In this document: piece after piece, positions 1 through 5,293 of the stretch
Position numbering within the stretch: position 1 is the first letter of the stretch
Layout: the number at the start of each line of letters is the position of its first letter
Translations under genes and position numbers: made by a program
Notes under the pieces: generated by a model
Databases searched by the model: none
The model's input: the letters and a program-made list of their open reading frames with translations, nothing else
What the model was told of the DNA's origin: nothing
From: Persebacter sp051008975
GTDB lineage: Bacteria > Pseudomonadota > Gammaproteobacteria > Tethybacterales > Persebacteraceae
DNA: 8,648 nt
Direction: 5' to 3'
NCBI GenBank assembly: GCA_051008975.1
Contig: JBPCXA010000050.1
Coordinates: forward strand, 1-8,648

Positions 1-44
1 TAAATGAAATGCTTTCCCTGCATCACAGTTATCGATTGACTCAG

Positions 45-231
45 GCAGCACGCTCCTATGGAGCAGTAGTTATCCAAGTCATGACGTGTGGGCATGCCTC
101 CGCCAGTGCGCGTGCACGTCGTTTACGGTTAAACATCACGGTTGGTCGAGGCAACGGGACGTGCCGTGAAGCTTGGATAACAGATGTGCGTGGCGACCTT
201 TACCTCGACTTCGGTCGGGTGGCGAAAGCCA
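45..231 (+). ncRNA. omega RNA (HEARO-type) of IscB, upstream of iscB
   Basis: This stretch is dense with compatible stems and runs directly into the iscB start. Stems seen: GCTCC/GGAGC (52-56 with 60-64); a perfect 10-bp long-range stem GTTATCCAAG/CTTGGATAAC (69-78 with 172-181) closing a multibranch region; GCACGTC/GACGTGC (114-120 with 158-164); GTTTA/TAAAC around a CGGT tetraloop (121-134); CTCGAC/GTCGGG capped by TTCG (204-219); and TGGC-GAAA-GCCA (220-231) with a GNRA loop. IscB proteins are known to use such an RNA, encoded just upstream on the same strand, with the guide at its 5' end taken from DNA outside the left end. The guide would therefore be near the window start or before it. 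The 5' limit is uncertain. The position, stems and tetraloops make the identification strong, but no covariance test could be run. Confidence 0.75.
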
Positions 232-1551
232 ATGACTAATCGCGTGTGCGTGATTGACGCCGCCGGCCAACGCTTGGCGCCGTGCACGGCGAAGCGTGCT
301 CGACGTCTTCGAGACGCCGGCAAGGCCAAACGTGTCTATCACGCGCCGTACACCATTCAACTTGTTCACACCGTGGAGAATCCGACCCCATGTCCCCTTG
401 AAATCAGACTAGACCCCGGTTCGAAGACCACCGGTATCGCTGTCGTCGCGACCTACGCCCGCGGCGATGTCGTCATTTGGGCCGGCGAAATCCATCACCG
501 TGGGCACCAGATCACATCTGACTTAGAGAAACGAGCCGCGGCACGGCGCAACCGTCGGTCCCGTAAGTGGTACCGTCGACCGAAGTTTCGCTACCTGCCG
601 AAGGGCGCCAATGGCTACAGTTTTGGCCGTGCTGACGGGTGGTTGCCTCCTTCACTGATGTCGCGCGTCTATAACGTTGAGACGTGGGCGAAGCGCCTCA
701 TGCGGTGGATGCCGATCACGTCGATAGCGGTGGAGACGGTGCGCTTCGACATGCAAAAGCTCCGCAATCCGGAGATCGCCGGGGTCGAGTATCAGCACGG
801 CACGCTCTTCGGCACCGAGGTGCGTGAATACGTGCTGCGTAAGTGGGGGCACGAGTGCGCGTACTGCGGCGCCCAAAACTGCCCGTTAGAGCTCGAGCAC
901 ATCCTGGCCAAGTCCTGCGGCGGCTCCGATGCCGTCTCGAACCTCACCCTCGCGTGCGTGCCGTGCAACAAGGCCAAGGACAACCTGCCGATTGAGGTCT
1001 TTCTCAAGCGCAAACCGGAGCGTCTAGCGCGTATCCAAAAGCAACGACTCGCACCGCTGCGCGATGCCGCCGCGGTGAATGCCACCCGCTACGCTATCGG
1101 CGACCGCCTCAAAGCGCTCGAACTGCCAGTCAGCTTCTGGTCCGGCGGGCGCACAAAATTCAATCGCACGAGCCAGGGCTACGATAAGGCCCATTGGCTC
1201 GATGCGGCCTGTGTCGGGGACCGCGGGGATAATGTGGCACTCGAGACCACGCGGCCGCTTCAGATCCGCGCCGCCGGTCACGGCACGCGTCAGAGGGTGA
1301 CGATGAACAAGCACGGCTTTCCGCGCTCGGCGGCGCGAGCGAGAGCAAAGCGAGTCCATGATTTTCAGGTCGGAGACTACGTGACGCTGTGCCAGCCGGC
1401 GGGCAAATACCGTGGTGTGCACCAGGGGCACCTGGTCAGTGTGCGTGCCCGCGGTGACTTCGACCTCCGTACACGGTGCGGACTCAAGATCACGGCGCCG
1501 CACCATCGCTACACCCGACGACATCGAGACGACGGATATCGATATGCCTGA
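232..1551 (+). CDS. iscB: IscB RNA-guided HNH/RuvC endonuclease, complete copy
   Basis: This is an RNA-guided DNA nuclease of the Cas9-ancestor family: with its omega RNA it cuts both strands of a target matching the guide. The predicted protein is 439 aa, usual for the family. In order: N-terminal PLMP-like domain (1-50, here RLAPC at 14-18); RuvC-I with Asp61 in RLDPGSKTTGIAV; Arg-rich bridge helix with RRNRR at 105-109; RuvC-II with Glu168 in SIAVETVRF; HNH domain (about 205-252) with zinc cysteines C209, C212, C242 and C245 and catalytic His223 in LEHI; RuvC-III with H321 and D324 in HWLDAACVG; then a C-terminal domain likely to read the target-adjacent motif. All catalytic residues are present. 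I chose ATG 232 rather than the in-frame ATG 184, because 184-231 folds as the last omega-RNA hairpins and residue 1 then fits family N-termini. No clear ribosome binding site is visible. Confidence 0.92.
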   Translation: MTNRVCVIDAAGQRLAPCTAKRARRLRDAGKAKRVYHAPYTIQLVHTVENPTPCPLEIRLDPGSKTTGIAVVATYARGDVVIWAGEIHHRGHQITSDLEKRAAARRNRRSRKWYRRPKFRYLPKGANGYSFGRADGWLPPSLMSRVYNVETWAKRLMRWMPITSIAVETVRFDMQKLRNPEIAGVEYQHGTLFGTEVREYVLRKWGHECAYCGAQNCPLELEHILAKSCGGSDAVSNLTLACVPCNKAKDNLPIEVFLKRKPERLARIQKQRLAPLRDAAAVNATRYAIGDRLKALELPVSFWSGGRTKFNRTSQGYDKAHWLDAACVGDRGDNVALETTRPLQIRAAGHGTRQRVTMNKHGFPRSAARARAKRVHDFQVGDYVTLCQPAGKYRGVHQGHLVSVRARGDFDLRTRCGLKITAPHHRYTRRHRDDGYRYA

Positions 1552-1673
1552 GCCAACGTCGAGAACAGATGGCTATAAGCCGTCGCACGTCCACCTCACT
1601 GCGAGCACAACGCCTAGCGTCGAAGCTGGCGCCCGCAGACGCTCCGATATGATTCTTCGGCGACGGGGTCTTC

Positions 1674-1691
1674 GTGAATCCATTCACTCAA
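1674..1691 (+). repeat. Right-end hairpin and cleavage site of left IscB element
   Basis: GTGAAT-CC-ATTCAC (1674-1687) is a perfect inverted repeat followed by TCAA (1688-1691). The same 18 bases occur at the end of the right-hand copy. In IS200/IS605 elements the transposase recognises subterminal hairpins and cuts at a nearby tetranucleotide, and TCAA is the right site of IS608. The GAAT inside the left arm is also the guide tetranucleotide known for IS608, although here it lies in the stem. Confidence 0.7.
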
Positions 1692-1692
1692 A

Positions 1693-1946
1693 CACGGTTA
1701 CACTCACCCGGACAACCGCGTCAGTCAGTCACGGTTTGTCTGCCAAGCTTGCGGGTACGAAGCCAACGCCTGCTCCGTGCAGGGGAGATTGTGATGGCCG
1801 AACAGTCTAGGGGTGGGCGCCCCGACGTGAAGCCTGGGGAGAGCAATGTCAGCCGACACGGGCGAATGCCTTTGTCGCAGGGCTCGGCGAACCAGGAACT
1901 CCTTCCCGTGAGGGGGGAAACCCCCGCTACAGCATTTGGTGCTTAG
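1693..1946 (+). pseudogene. tnpB: 3' remnant of tnpB (IS605 OrfB), frameshifted
   Basis: Only the C-terminal zinc-ribbon end and tail of a TnpB nuclease are present. Reading from 1696 gives GYTHPDNRVSQSRFVCQACG and then YEANA, the hallmark second half of the TnpB zinc ribbon. The CxxC before it is missing, with His where the second Cys is expected. After EANA the frame breaks near 1770. The usual D-V-x-A-A-x-N segment is gone and the tail resumes in another frame as LLRAGEIVMAEQSRGG and onward to a stop at 1944-1946, so a deletion of roughly 20 bases is implied. The remnant starts immediately at the right end of the left IscB element. The bases at 1-45 do not encode the missing 5' part, so this was not a simple insertion into an intact tnpB. 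No function as a protein is expected. Confidence 0.8.
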
Positions 1947-1963
1947 CGGTGGGAGTAGTCATC
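1860..1963 (+). ncRNA. Relic tnpB right end / omega RNA (reRNA) region
   Basis: The last 100 bases of the tnpB remnant form the strong G/C hairpins typical of IS1341-type right ends: GGGGG-GAAA-CCCCC (1912-1925), and alternatively CGCTA (1925-1929) with TAGCG (1944-1948) extending into GGTGGGAG. TnpB omega RNAs are known to span the gene's 3' end and the right end, with the guide taken from DNA just outside. If any such RNA is still made, its guide would begin near 1964, within the next gene. The exact end is set by resemblance to typical ends (GGTGGGAGTAGTCA) and not by comparison with a second copy. Confidence 0.4.
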
Positions 1964-2872
1964 AGTGTCACTCGTTTCTTAGCCTGGGCTATCTTGCTCT
2001 TTCTCGCAGGCACTGGCATCGCTACGAGCGGCGAGGAACCTCCAGATATCGGCTCATGTGACTGCAGCATTTGCAATGACGTCTCCGATAACGTGTTCGC
2101 AATTATTCACATTCCGGAACATCCACTTCAGAACTGTCAAAAAGCACTGCGCGGGAACGTAGCGTATTGGCACAGGTTGTGCATGGAGGACACGCTACAC
2201 AATGCGATATGTGAATGTTTTGACGATTGGGCGACGAATATCGGTCCTGCCGTAGCCGATTCTGTGCCCTTGCATAACCCAGGATTGGAGCTGGCTATGT
2301 CACCAGATTGCAGTTTATGCGCTGGGAATATTGTGCTCCCCGGTATTGTTCCGATGGCCGGTTCCACGGGAAACATCGGTTCAGAGGATCAGGATAAGAC
2401 GTCGTCAGAGACCCTGGAGGATTGGAAGCTTCGATCCCAAGCTACAGGTGATACAGGTGAGTCCGATCGCGTAGATGGTCCCCAGGCACCGTCTGGGAAG
2501 CTTATCGAAGAAGCCGAGCCGGTCGGCTTCTGGGCGAGCGTCGTCGCCTTCTTAAAACGTAAGCCAGCGCCCTCCCCTCGCCGTTCATATGCAACCCGAG
2601 GCGATGGCCCGCTTGGGTCCGGGCGTGATAGTGGTAGCGGTCCACCGAACCGCTCCGTCTCCAGTCCCCCTCCCGGATCCGCGTCTGGTCCCGGCTCTGA
2701 TGCTGGTCCCCCTGGAGATGGAACGATGGAGGATGACCAACGAGATTCATCGGATAATGGCCATAATAACGGCAAGGGTAAATTAGGTCACAAGGGTAAA
2801 GGAAAGAAGAAAAAGGGGAAGAAAGGGAAAGGGAAGGGAGATTATCGACGCCGGCACCACCACGAGCCTTGA
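1949..2872 (+). CDS. Secreted Cys-rich protein with Gly/Lys-rich tail, unknown function
   Basis: The predicted protein is 307 aa, and I do not recognise the family. It begins with a signal-peptide-like segment (about 7-27, RFLAWAILLFLAGTGIA), so it is probably exported. Residues 36-130 hold a cysteine cluster with CDCSIC, single Cys residues, CEC and CSLC spacings, suggesting disulfides or metal binding. Residues 150-260 are low-complexity, rich in Pro, Ser, Gly and Asp. The end is strongly basic, KGKGKKKKGKKGKGKG, then RRRHHH. The GTG start lies 3 bases after the tnpB remnant's stop and inside that element's right end, so the first few residues are probably IS-derived. There is no convincing ribosome binding site, and no other in-frame start keeps the whole signal sequence. 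The gene may therefore have lost its original 5' end. The next ORF follows in the same frame after one TGA. Confidence 0.55.
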   Translation: MGVVISVTRFLAWAILLFLAGTGIATSGEEPPDIGSCDCSICNDVSDNVFAIIHIPEHPLQNCQKALRGNVAYWHRLCMEDTLHNAICECFDDWATNIGPAVADSVPLHNPGLELAMSPDCSLCAGNIVLPGIVPMAGSTGNIGSEDQDKTSSETLEDWKLRSQATGDTGESDRVDGPQAPSGKLIEEAEPVGFWASVVAFLKRKPAPSPRRSYATRGDGPLGSGRDSGSGPPNRSVSSPPPGSASGPGSDAGPPGDGTMEDDQRDSSDNGHNNGKGKLGHKGKGKKKKGKKGKGKGDYRRRHHHEP

Positions 2873-2890
2873 TGTCTGTCCATTTCCTTA

Positions 2891-3154
2891 TTGTTACTTG
2901 GGCCAGCCACCACTGATGGGCCAATTTTCCACGACACTCCATTTTCTGATTCGGCCACCCTCCCCTGCCCTTCCCCACCAAAACCTCCACTACTGCGATT
3001 AGAGCCGACTGAGCAGCAAGCTATTTGGTTCTTTTGCGCGACACAAAACCACCAAGGTTTTTACCGGTGTCTCGCTGGTCAAGGCTATGAGTTGGAGGTC
3101 CCGGCCCTACTAGACTCGCTTCAAAAAAAACAATATCCTACAGCTCTACGTTAA
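2891..3154 (+). CDS. Short Pro-rich ORF with WFFC...GFYRC motif, possible fragment
   Basis: From a TTG the ORF gives 87 aa: a Pro-rich stretch (PCPSPPKPPLL) and then IWFFC, GFYRC, GYELEVPAL. This resembles the short C-terminal motif (W-F/Y-Y-C, G-Y-Y, C, W/Y, VPA) found at the end of many proteobacterial exported proteins. It is in the same frame as the preceding gene and separated from it only by TGA at 2870-2872 and six codons. The bases just after that stop encode a hydrophobic run (LSISLLLLG). It could be the second half of a gene broken by a nonsense codon, a separate exported protein whose start was lost, or noise. A TGATG overlap at 2870 starts another frame that stops after 14 codons. 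The start is not secure. Confidence 0.35.
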   Translation: MLLGPATTDGPIFHDTPFSDSATLPCPSPPKPPLLRLEPTEQQAIWFFCATQNHQGFYRCLAGQGYELEVPALLDSLQKKQYPTALR

Positions 3155-3183
3155 CGCGCATCCTGATGTTTGTGCGCTAACGT
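3148..3183. repeat. Inverted repeat upstream of parA (hairpin 1)
   Basis: ACGTTAACGCGCA (3148-3160) pairs with TGTGCGCTAACGT (3171-3183) around a 10-base loop. It has one mismatch and one G-T pair over 13 positions. It overlaps the stop codon of the short ORF ending at 3154. No T-run follows on either strand, so an intrinsic terminator is doubtful. It could be a regulator or partition-related site. Confidence 0.5.
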
Positions 3184-3205
3184 ATTAATCCGTCGGTGAT
3201 TATAC

Positions 3206-3233
3206 GTTTCCACCTTGGGCTTAAGGTGGGAAC
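3206..3233. repeat. Inverted repeat upstream of parA (hairpin 2)
   Basis: GTTTCCACCTT (3206-3216) and AAGGTGGGAAC (3223-3233) form an 11-bp stem with one G-T pair and a 6-base loop, GGGCTT. It lies 90 bases before parA. No T-run follows, so a regulatory or origin-related structure is more likely than a simple terminator. Confidence 0.5.
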
Positions 3234-3256
3234 CAGACCACCCACGGTCAAGGATA

Positions 3257-3304
3257 GATATCGAGATGTCGCGATATCGAAGTGCGCGCGCATCATGATA
3301 TCTC
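3257..3304 (+). promoter_or_regulatory. Tandem 8-bp repeats before parA: candidate parS/operator
   Basis: GATATCGA occurs at 3257 and again at 3273, with the degenerate unit GATGTCGC exactly between them at 3265. After two unmatched octamers the register returns with GATATCTC at 3297. The 8-bp phase is kept for six units, ending about 20 bases before the parA start. RHH partition proteins (ParG of TP228, omega of pSM19035) are known to bind short, regularly phased repeats upstream of their parA gene, with an 8-bp period for ParG boxes. The RHH protein at 4012 is the obvious candidate ligand. The assignment is inference from phase and position. Confidence 0.5.
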
Positions 3305-3325
3305 CACAGAAACAGGGGGTGAATG

Positions 3326-4015
3326 ATGTACACGATCGTCGTTACATGCGACAAAGGTGGTGTCGGCAAATCGACTGTTACCCGAATTCTTGGAGCTGCG
3401 GCTATGGCGTCGGGGTTGACGCCGGTATGCCTCGTCGATACCGACGAGCAGGGTAGTCTTCTGCGGTGGCATCGCAAACGCATAGCACAGGGCATAGAGG
3501 ACAGTGGACGCCTCTTGGTGGCTAGCGCTCAATTAAGGGAGGTTGGTCACGTTGCGCAAGAACTCAAATCTGCGGGCGCGAGTTTAGTGGTTATCGATAC
3601 GCCTCCGAAACTGACTGGTATCGATACGCTTGCTGAACTGGCAGATACCGTGATTATTCCGGTGCGCCCGGATGTAGATGACATCGAGTTAGCAGTATAC
3701 ACCGCTGGTTTAGTGTGTCGTCATGTCCGTCGTTATGCTTTTTGTGTCACTCAGGGACGACCGGTCAGGCTAGCAAGAGAGGGAGAAGACGCGCTTCAGC
3801 TCGCAGTACACGAATTGGCTCAGCTGCCCGCTGGCGGCACACCACTTATTGCACCTTCTTTGTCATTACGGACCGCGCACGCGGAAGCACTCGTTGTCGG
3901 ACAAACGGTTGTTGAGACAGAGCATCCAGATCACGGTGCTCGTGTGCAAGCCGAATCTCTTTGGCATTTCGTTGCAAGTAATCTTCTGCTCAATCAGGAG
4001 GTTGCTACAACATGA
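3326..4015 (+). CDS. parA: ParA-family partition ATPase
   Basis: This is a Walker-type ATPase for plasmid or element segregation: it binds nucleoid DNA with ATP and moves the replicon through its partner protein. The 229-aa protein begins at the P-loop, with the deviant Walker A motif KGGVGKST at 10-17 (signature Lys10, Lys15). It has the switch I-like DTDEQGS at 38-44 and Walker B-type VVIDTPP with Asp91. There is no N-terminal HTH, so it is the short type (ParF/SopA-lacking, type Ib), which usually pairs with a small RHH protein, as here. ATG 3326 is preferred over ATG 3323, because AGGGGG at 3313-3318 lies at a better distance. The stop overlaps the next start (ATGA). Regulation is probably by the RHH partner at the octamer repeats upstream. 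Confidence 0.88.
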   Translation: MYTIVVTCDKGGVGKSTVTRILGAAAMASGLTPVCLVDTDEQGSLLRWHRKRIAQGIEDSGRLLVASAQLREVGHVAQELKSAGASLVVIDTPPKLTGIDTLAELADTVIIPVRPDVDDIELAVYTAGLVCRHVRRYAFCVTQGRPVRLAREGEDALQLAVHELAQLPAGGTPLIAPSLSLRTAHAEALVVGQTVVETEHPDHGARVQAESLWHFVASNLLLNQEVATT

Positions 4016-4341
4016 GTAAGAACAGCAAAAACACTGAAAATGCAATGCAAACGTCGACTGCTGCTGTGATCGAGCAACTCAGAGCGAACTTGCCCAACAA
4101 AACAGAAGTGAGTTCAGCACCTGGCATGGTCCAATCAGTTGCGCCACAAGAACTCAAGCCGCTGACGAGAAAAGAACCGGAAAGACCCACCACAAAAACT
4201 AGCATTAGTGTTTTTGTTGATGATCACGATTGGCTCCGCGTGCATTGTGCTGAGACAAAGACGTCGATGAGCGAAGCTTATCAATACATGCTTAGTATTT
4301 ATCGATCAGTGGTAGAAGCGGAAAAAGAAAAGATTACGTAG
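4012..4341 (+). CDS. Small RHH DNA-binding partner of ParA (ParG-like)
   Basis: The 109-aa protein has a disordered polar N-terminal half (1-60, rich in N, S, T, E, K). Its C-terminal half reads as a ribbon-helix-helix fold: strand KTSISVFVD (62-70), helix 1 (71-82), turn at ETKTSMS, and helix 2 (88-104). This layout, a flexible N-terminus plus C-terminal RHH next to a short ParA, is that of ParG-type centromere-binding proteins. These bind the centromere, stimulate ParA ATPase with the N-terminal tail, and repress their own operon. The start overlaps the parA stop, so translation is coupled. The family match is by architecture only; sequence similarity to a named ParG could not be tested. 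Confidence 0.7.
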   Translation: MSKNSKNTENAMQTSTAAVIEQLRANLPNKTEVSSAPGMVQSVAPQELKPLTRKEPERPTTKTSISVFVDDHDWLRVHCAETKTSMSEAYQYMLSIYRSVVEAEKEKIT

Positions 4342-4343
4342 TC

Positions 4344-4372
4344 TTGACATTTCTAAGATTTACGATTTTACT
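4344..4372 (+). promoter_or_regulatory. Sigma70-type promoter for the OmpR-like regulator
   Basis: There is a perfect -35 TTGACA at 4344-4349, a 17-base spacer, and -10 TTTACT at 4367-4372 (4 of 6). It begins 3 bases after the parG-like stop and lies 46 bases before the next start. A purine-rich ribosome binding site, GGAGAGGGGG, sits at about 4401-4410. The downstream regulator can therefore be expressed independently of the partition operon. Confidence 0.55.
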
Positions 4373-4417
4373 AAATAAACGGGTTCGAGATTTTTTGGAT
4401 AGGAGAGGGGGACCGCT

Positions 4418-5044
4418 ATGGAGGCGATTGTTGTCTGTCGTAGAGGACAAAATCGGGATGCTGTTGTTGAACAATTGAGAAAAGGAAGAATTGAGGTGCC
4501 GCAAGTTACAGACGGGTCGTTGTCGCAAAACGCTGATGTCGTAGTGGTGTGCGAGGATATGATGAGAAGGAACATCGTGCCATCGGGTGAAAATATTCCG
4601 ATTATTGTGATGATATCGAATCCGGATAACGTCGATAGATTTGCAGGACTTGTTGACGATTACATCGTCCCACCGTTTGTCGGTATAGCGAATAGAGCTC
4701 GATTTGCACTAGCTAAAAGGCTCATGGATAGACAGCCGACAAAAGCCGCCAGATTCTCTGGTTGGGTTCTAGATTTTTCGGCCCATGAACTCTATTCGCC
4801 AAACGGCAAACTGGTGCATTTAACAATGCACCAGTTTGATCTTATGCGTACATTGATTACGAGATCTAATCAAGCGATAAGTCGAGAAGAATTGCTTTTG
4901 GCAGTGACTGGTCGTACTTGGCGTCAAGGCGATCGTAGTATCGATGTTCTGGTCGGAAAGGTGAGAAAGAAAGTGACGCCTTCCGTCATTAAAACTGTTA
5001 GGGGAATAGGATACAAGTTTGCTGTGCCAGTAGAGCTTAGTTAG
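4418..5044 (+). CDS. OmpR/PhoB-type regulator with degenerate receiver
   Basis: The protein is 208 aa. The C-terminal domain (about 112-205) is a clear OmpR-type winged helix: LTMHQFDLM, ISREELLLAV, recognition helix RSIDVLVGKVRKKV, and RGIGYKF in the wing. It should bind DNA and control transcription. The N-terminal domain follows a receiver pattern, but the phosphorylation residues are missing: the acidic pair after strand 1 is absent (IVVCRRGQ), Cys45 stands at the usual phospho-Asp (ADVVVVCEDMM), and the conserved Lys before PF is Pro85 (DDYIVPPF). Ser67 is kept. It is therefore probably not regulated by a histidine kinase. It has its own promoter. A perfect 14-bp inverted repeat lies within the coding region at 4807-4838. 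The DUF4224-like gene follows after 9 bases and may be co-transcribed. Confidence 0.85.
   Translation: MEAIVVCRRGQNRDAVVEQLRKGRIEVPQVTDGSLSQNADVVVVCEDMMRRNIVPSGENIPIIVMISNPDNVDRFAGLVDDYIVPPFVGIANRARFALAKRLMDRQPTKAARFSGWVLDFSAHELYSPNGKLVHLTMHQFDLMRTLITRSNQAISREELLLAVTGRTWRQGDRSIDVLVGKVRKKVTPSVIKTVRGIGYKFAVPVELS
4807..4838. repeat. Perfect 14-bp inverted repeat inside regulator gene
   Basis: CAAACTGGTGCATT (4807-4820) and AATGCACCAGTTTG (4825-4838) are exact reverse complements separated by TAAC. The repeat lies in the codons for KLVHLTMHQFD at the start of the winged-helix domain. A 14-bp perfect stem with a 4-base loop is unusual in coding sequence. It could act as an mRNA hairpin or a protein-binding site, possibly for the encoded regulator itself. 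Confidence 0.8.
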
Positions 5045-5053
5045 GTTAACAAA

Positions 5054-5284
5054 GTGGGGGGGAGCGATCCATTTCTCACGCGTTCCGAACTTGAGCGGCT
5101 GACGTGTCGGAAAAAAGCGCGTGCGATGATAAGAGCACTCGATCGGCTCAATATCCCCTATGGCTACGACGGCAATGGTTGGCCTCTAGTGCCACGCCAG
5201 TGCGTGCCTGTGTTCGGGCCAAACCTGACAGAAAGCGATAAGAAACAAGGCCCGGATTTGGATGCGGCGTTCGAATCGCAATAG
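5054..5284 (+). CDS. DUF4224-like small protein
   Basis: The protein is 76 aa with a GTG start. Residues 7-50 (FLTRSELERLT, then RKKARAMIRALDRLNIPYGYDGNGWPLV) follow the DUF4224 pattern: F-L-T-x-x-E-L-x-x-L-T, a basic stretch, a helix ending in L-x-x-x-x-I-P, and a G-x-P strand. Such proteins occur in proteobacterial phages, plasmids and integrated elements, often near integrases, and their function is not established. The start follows the regulator stop by 9 bases with only a weak AGG upstream. Its end faces the minus-strand operon 9 bases away, with no obvious terminator between. Confidence 0.6.
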   Translation: MGGSDPFLTRSELERLTCRKKARAMIRALDRLNIPYGYDGNGWPLVPRQCVPVFGPNLTESDKKQGPDLDAAFESQ

Positions 5285-5293
5285 GAGCTTTGG

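Larger units (their letters stand above)
20..1691 (+). mobile_element. IscB-encoding IS200/IS605-like element, left copy
   Basis: The element consists of a structured RNA, iscB and a right end. The right boundary is seen directly: comparison with the inverted copy at the other end of the window shows matching sequence downstream of both stop codons up to CACTCAA, after which they diverge, so the last base is 1691. TCAA is also the known right cleavage tetranucleotide of IS608 in this superfamily. The left boundary cannot be fixed, because the left end of the other copy is outside the window. It must lie upstream of the first omega-RNA hairpin at 52, and 20 is only an estimate. No Y1 transposase (TnpA) is present, so movement would need TnpA in trans. 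The right flank is a decayed tnpB gene. Confidence 0.75.

Noticed and set aside
184..231. Upstream in-frame ATG extending iscB by 16 residues
   Set aside because: These bases form the two terminal tetraloop hairpins of the omega RNA, and the extra residues do not resemble IscB N-termini.
1024..1524. Long minus-strand open frame inside iscB
   Set aside because: It is antisense to conserved catalytic codons and shows no family features; high G+C makes such shadows common.
1412..1810. 132-codon plus-strand open frame spanning the iscB end and right end
   Set aside because: It overlaps iscB in another frame and crosses the IS boundary; its sequence is low-complexity Thr/Arg-rich.
2509..2531. 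9-bp inverted repeat AGAAGCCGA/TCGGCTTCT with a 5-base loop in the Cys-rich gene
   Set aside because: It is real but lies in G+C-rich coding sequence, is short, and has no context suggesting a role.
2389..2990. Minus-strand open frames opposite the Cys-rich protein
   Set aside because: They mirror the Pro/Ser/Gly low-complexity stretch and have no recognisable domain or start signal.
3593..3630. Repeated TATCGATACGC in parA
   Set aside because: Both copies encode the same short I-D-T peptide in frame and are explained by coding.
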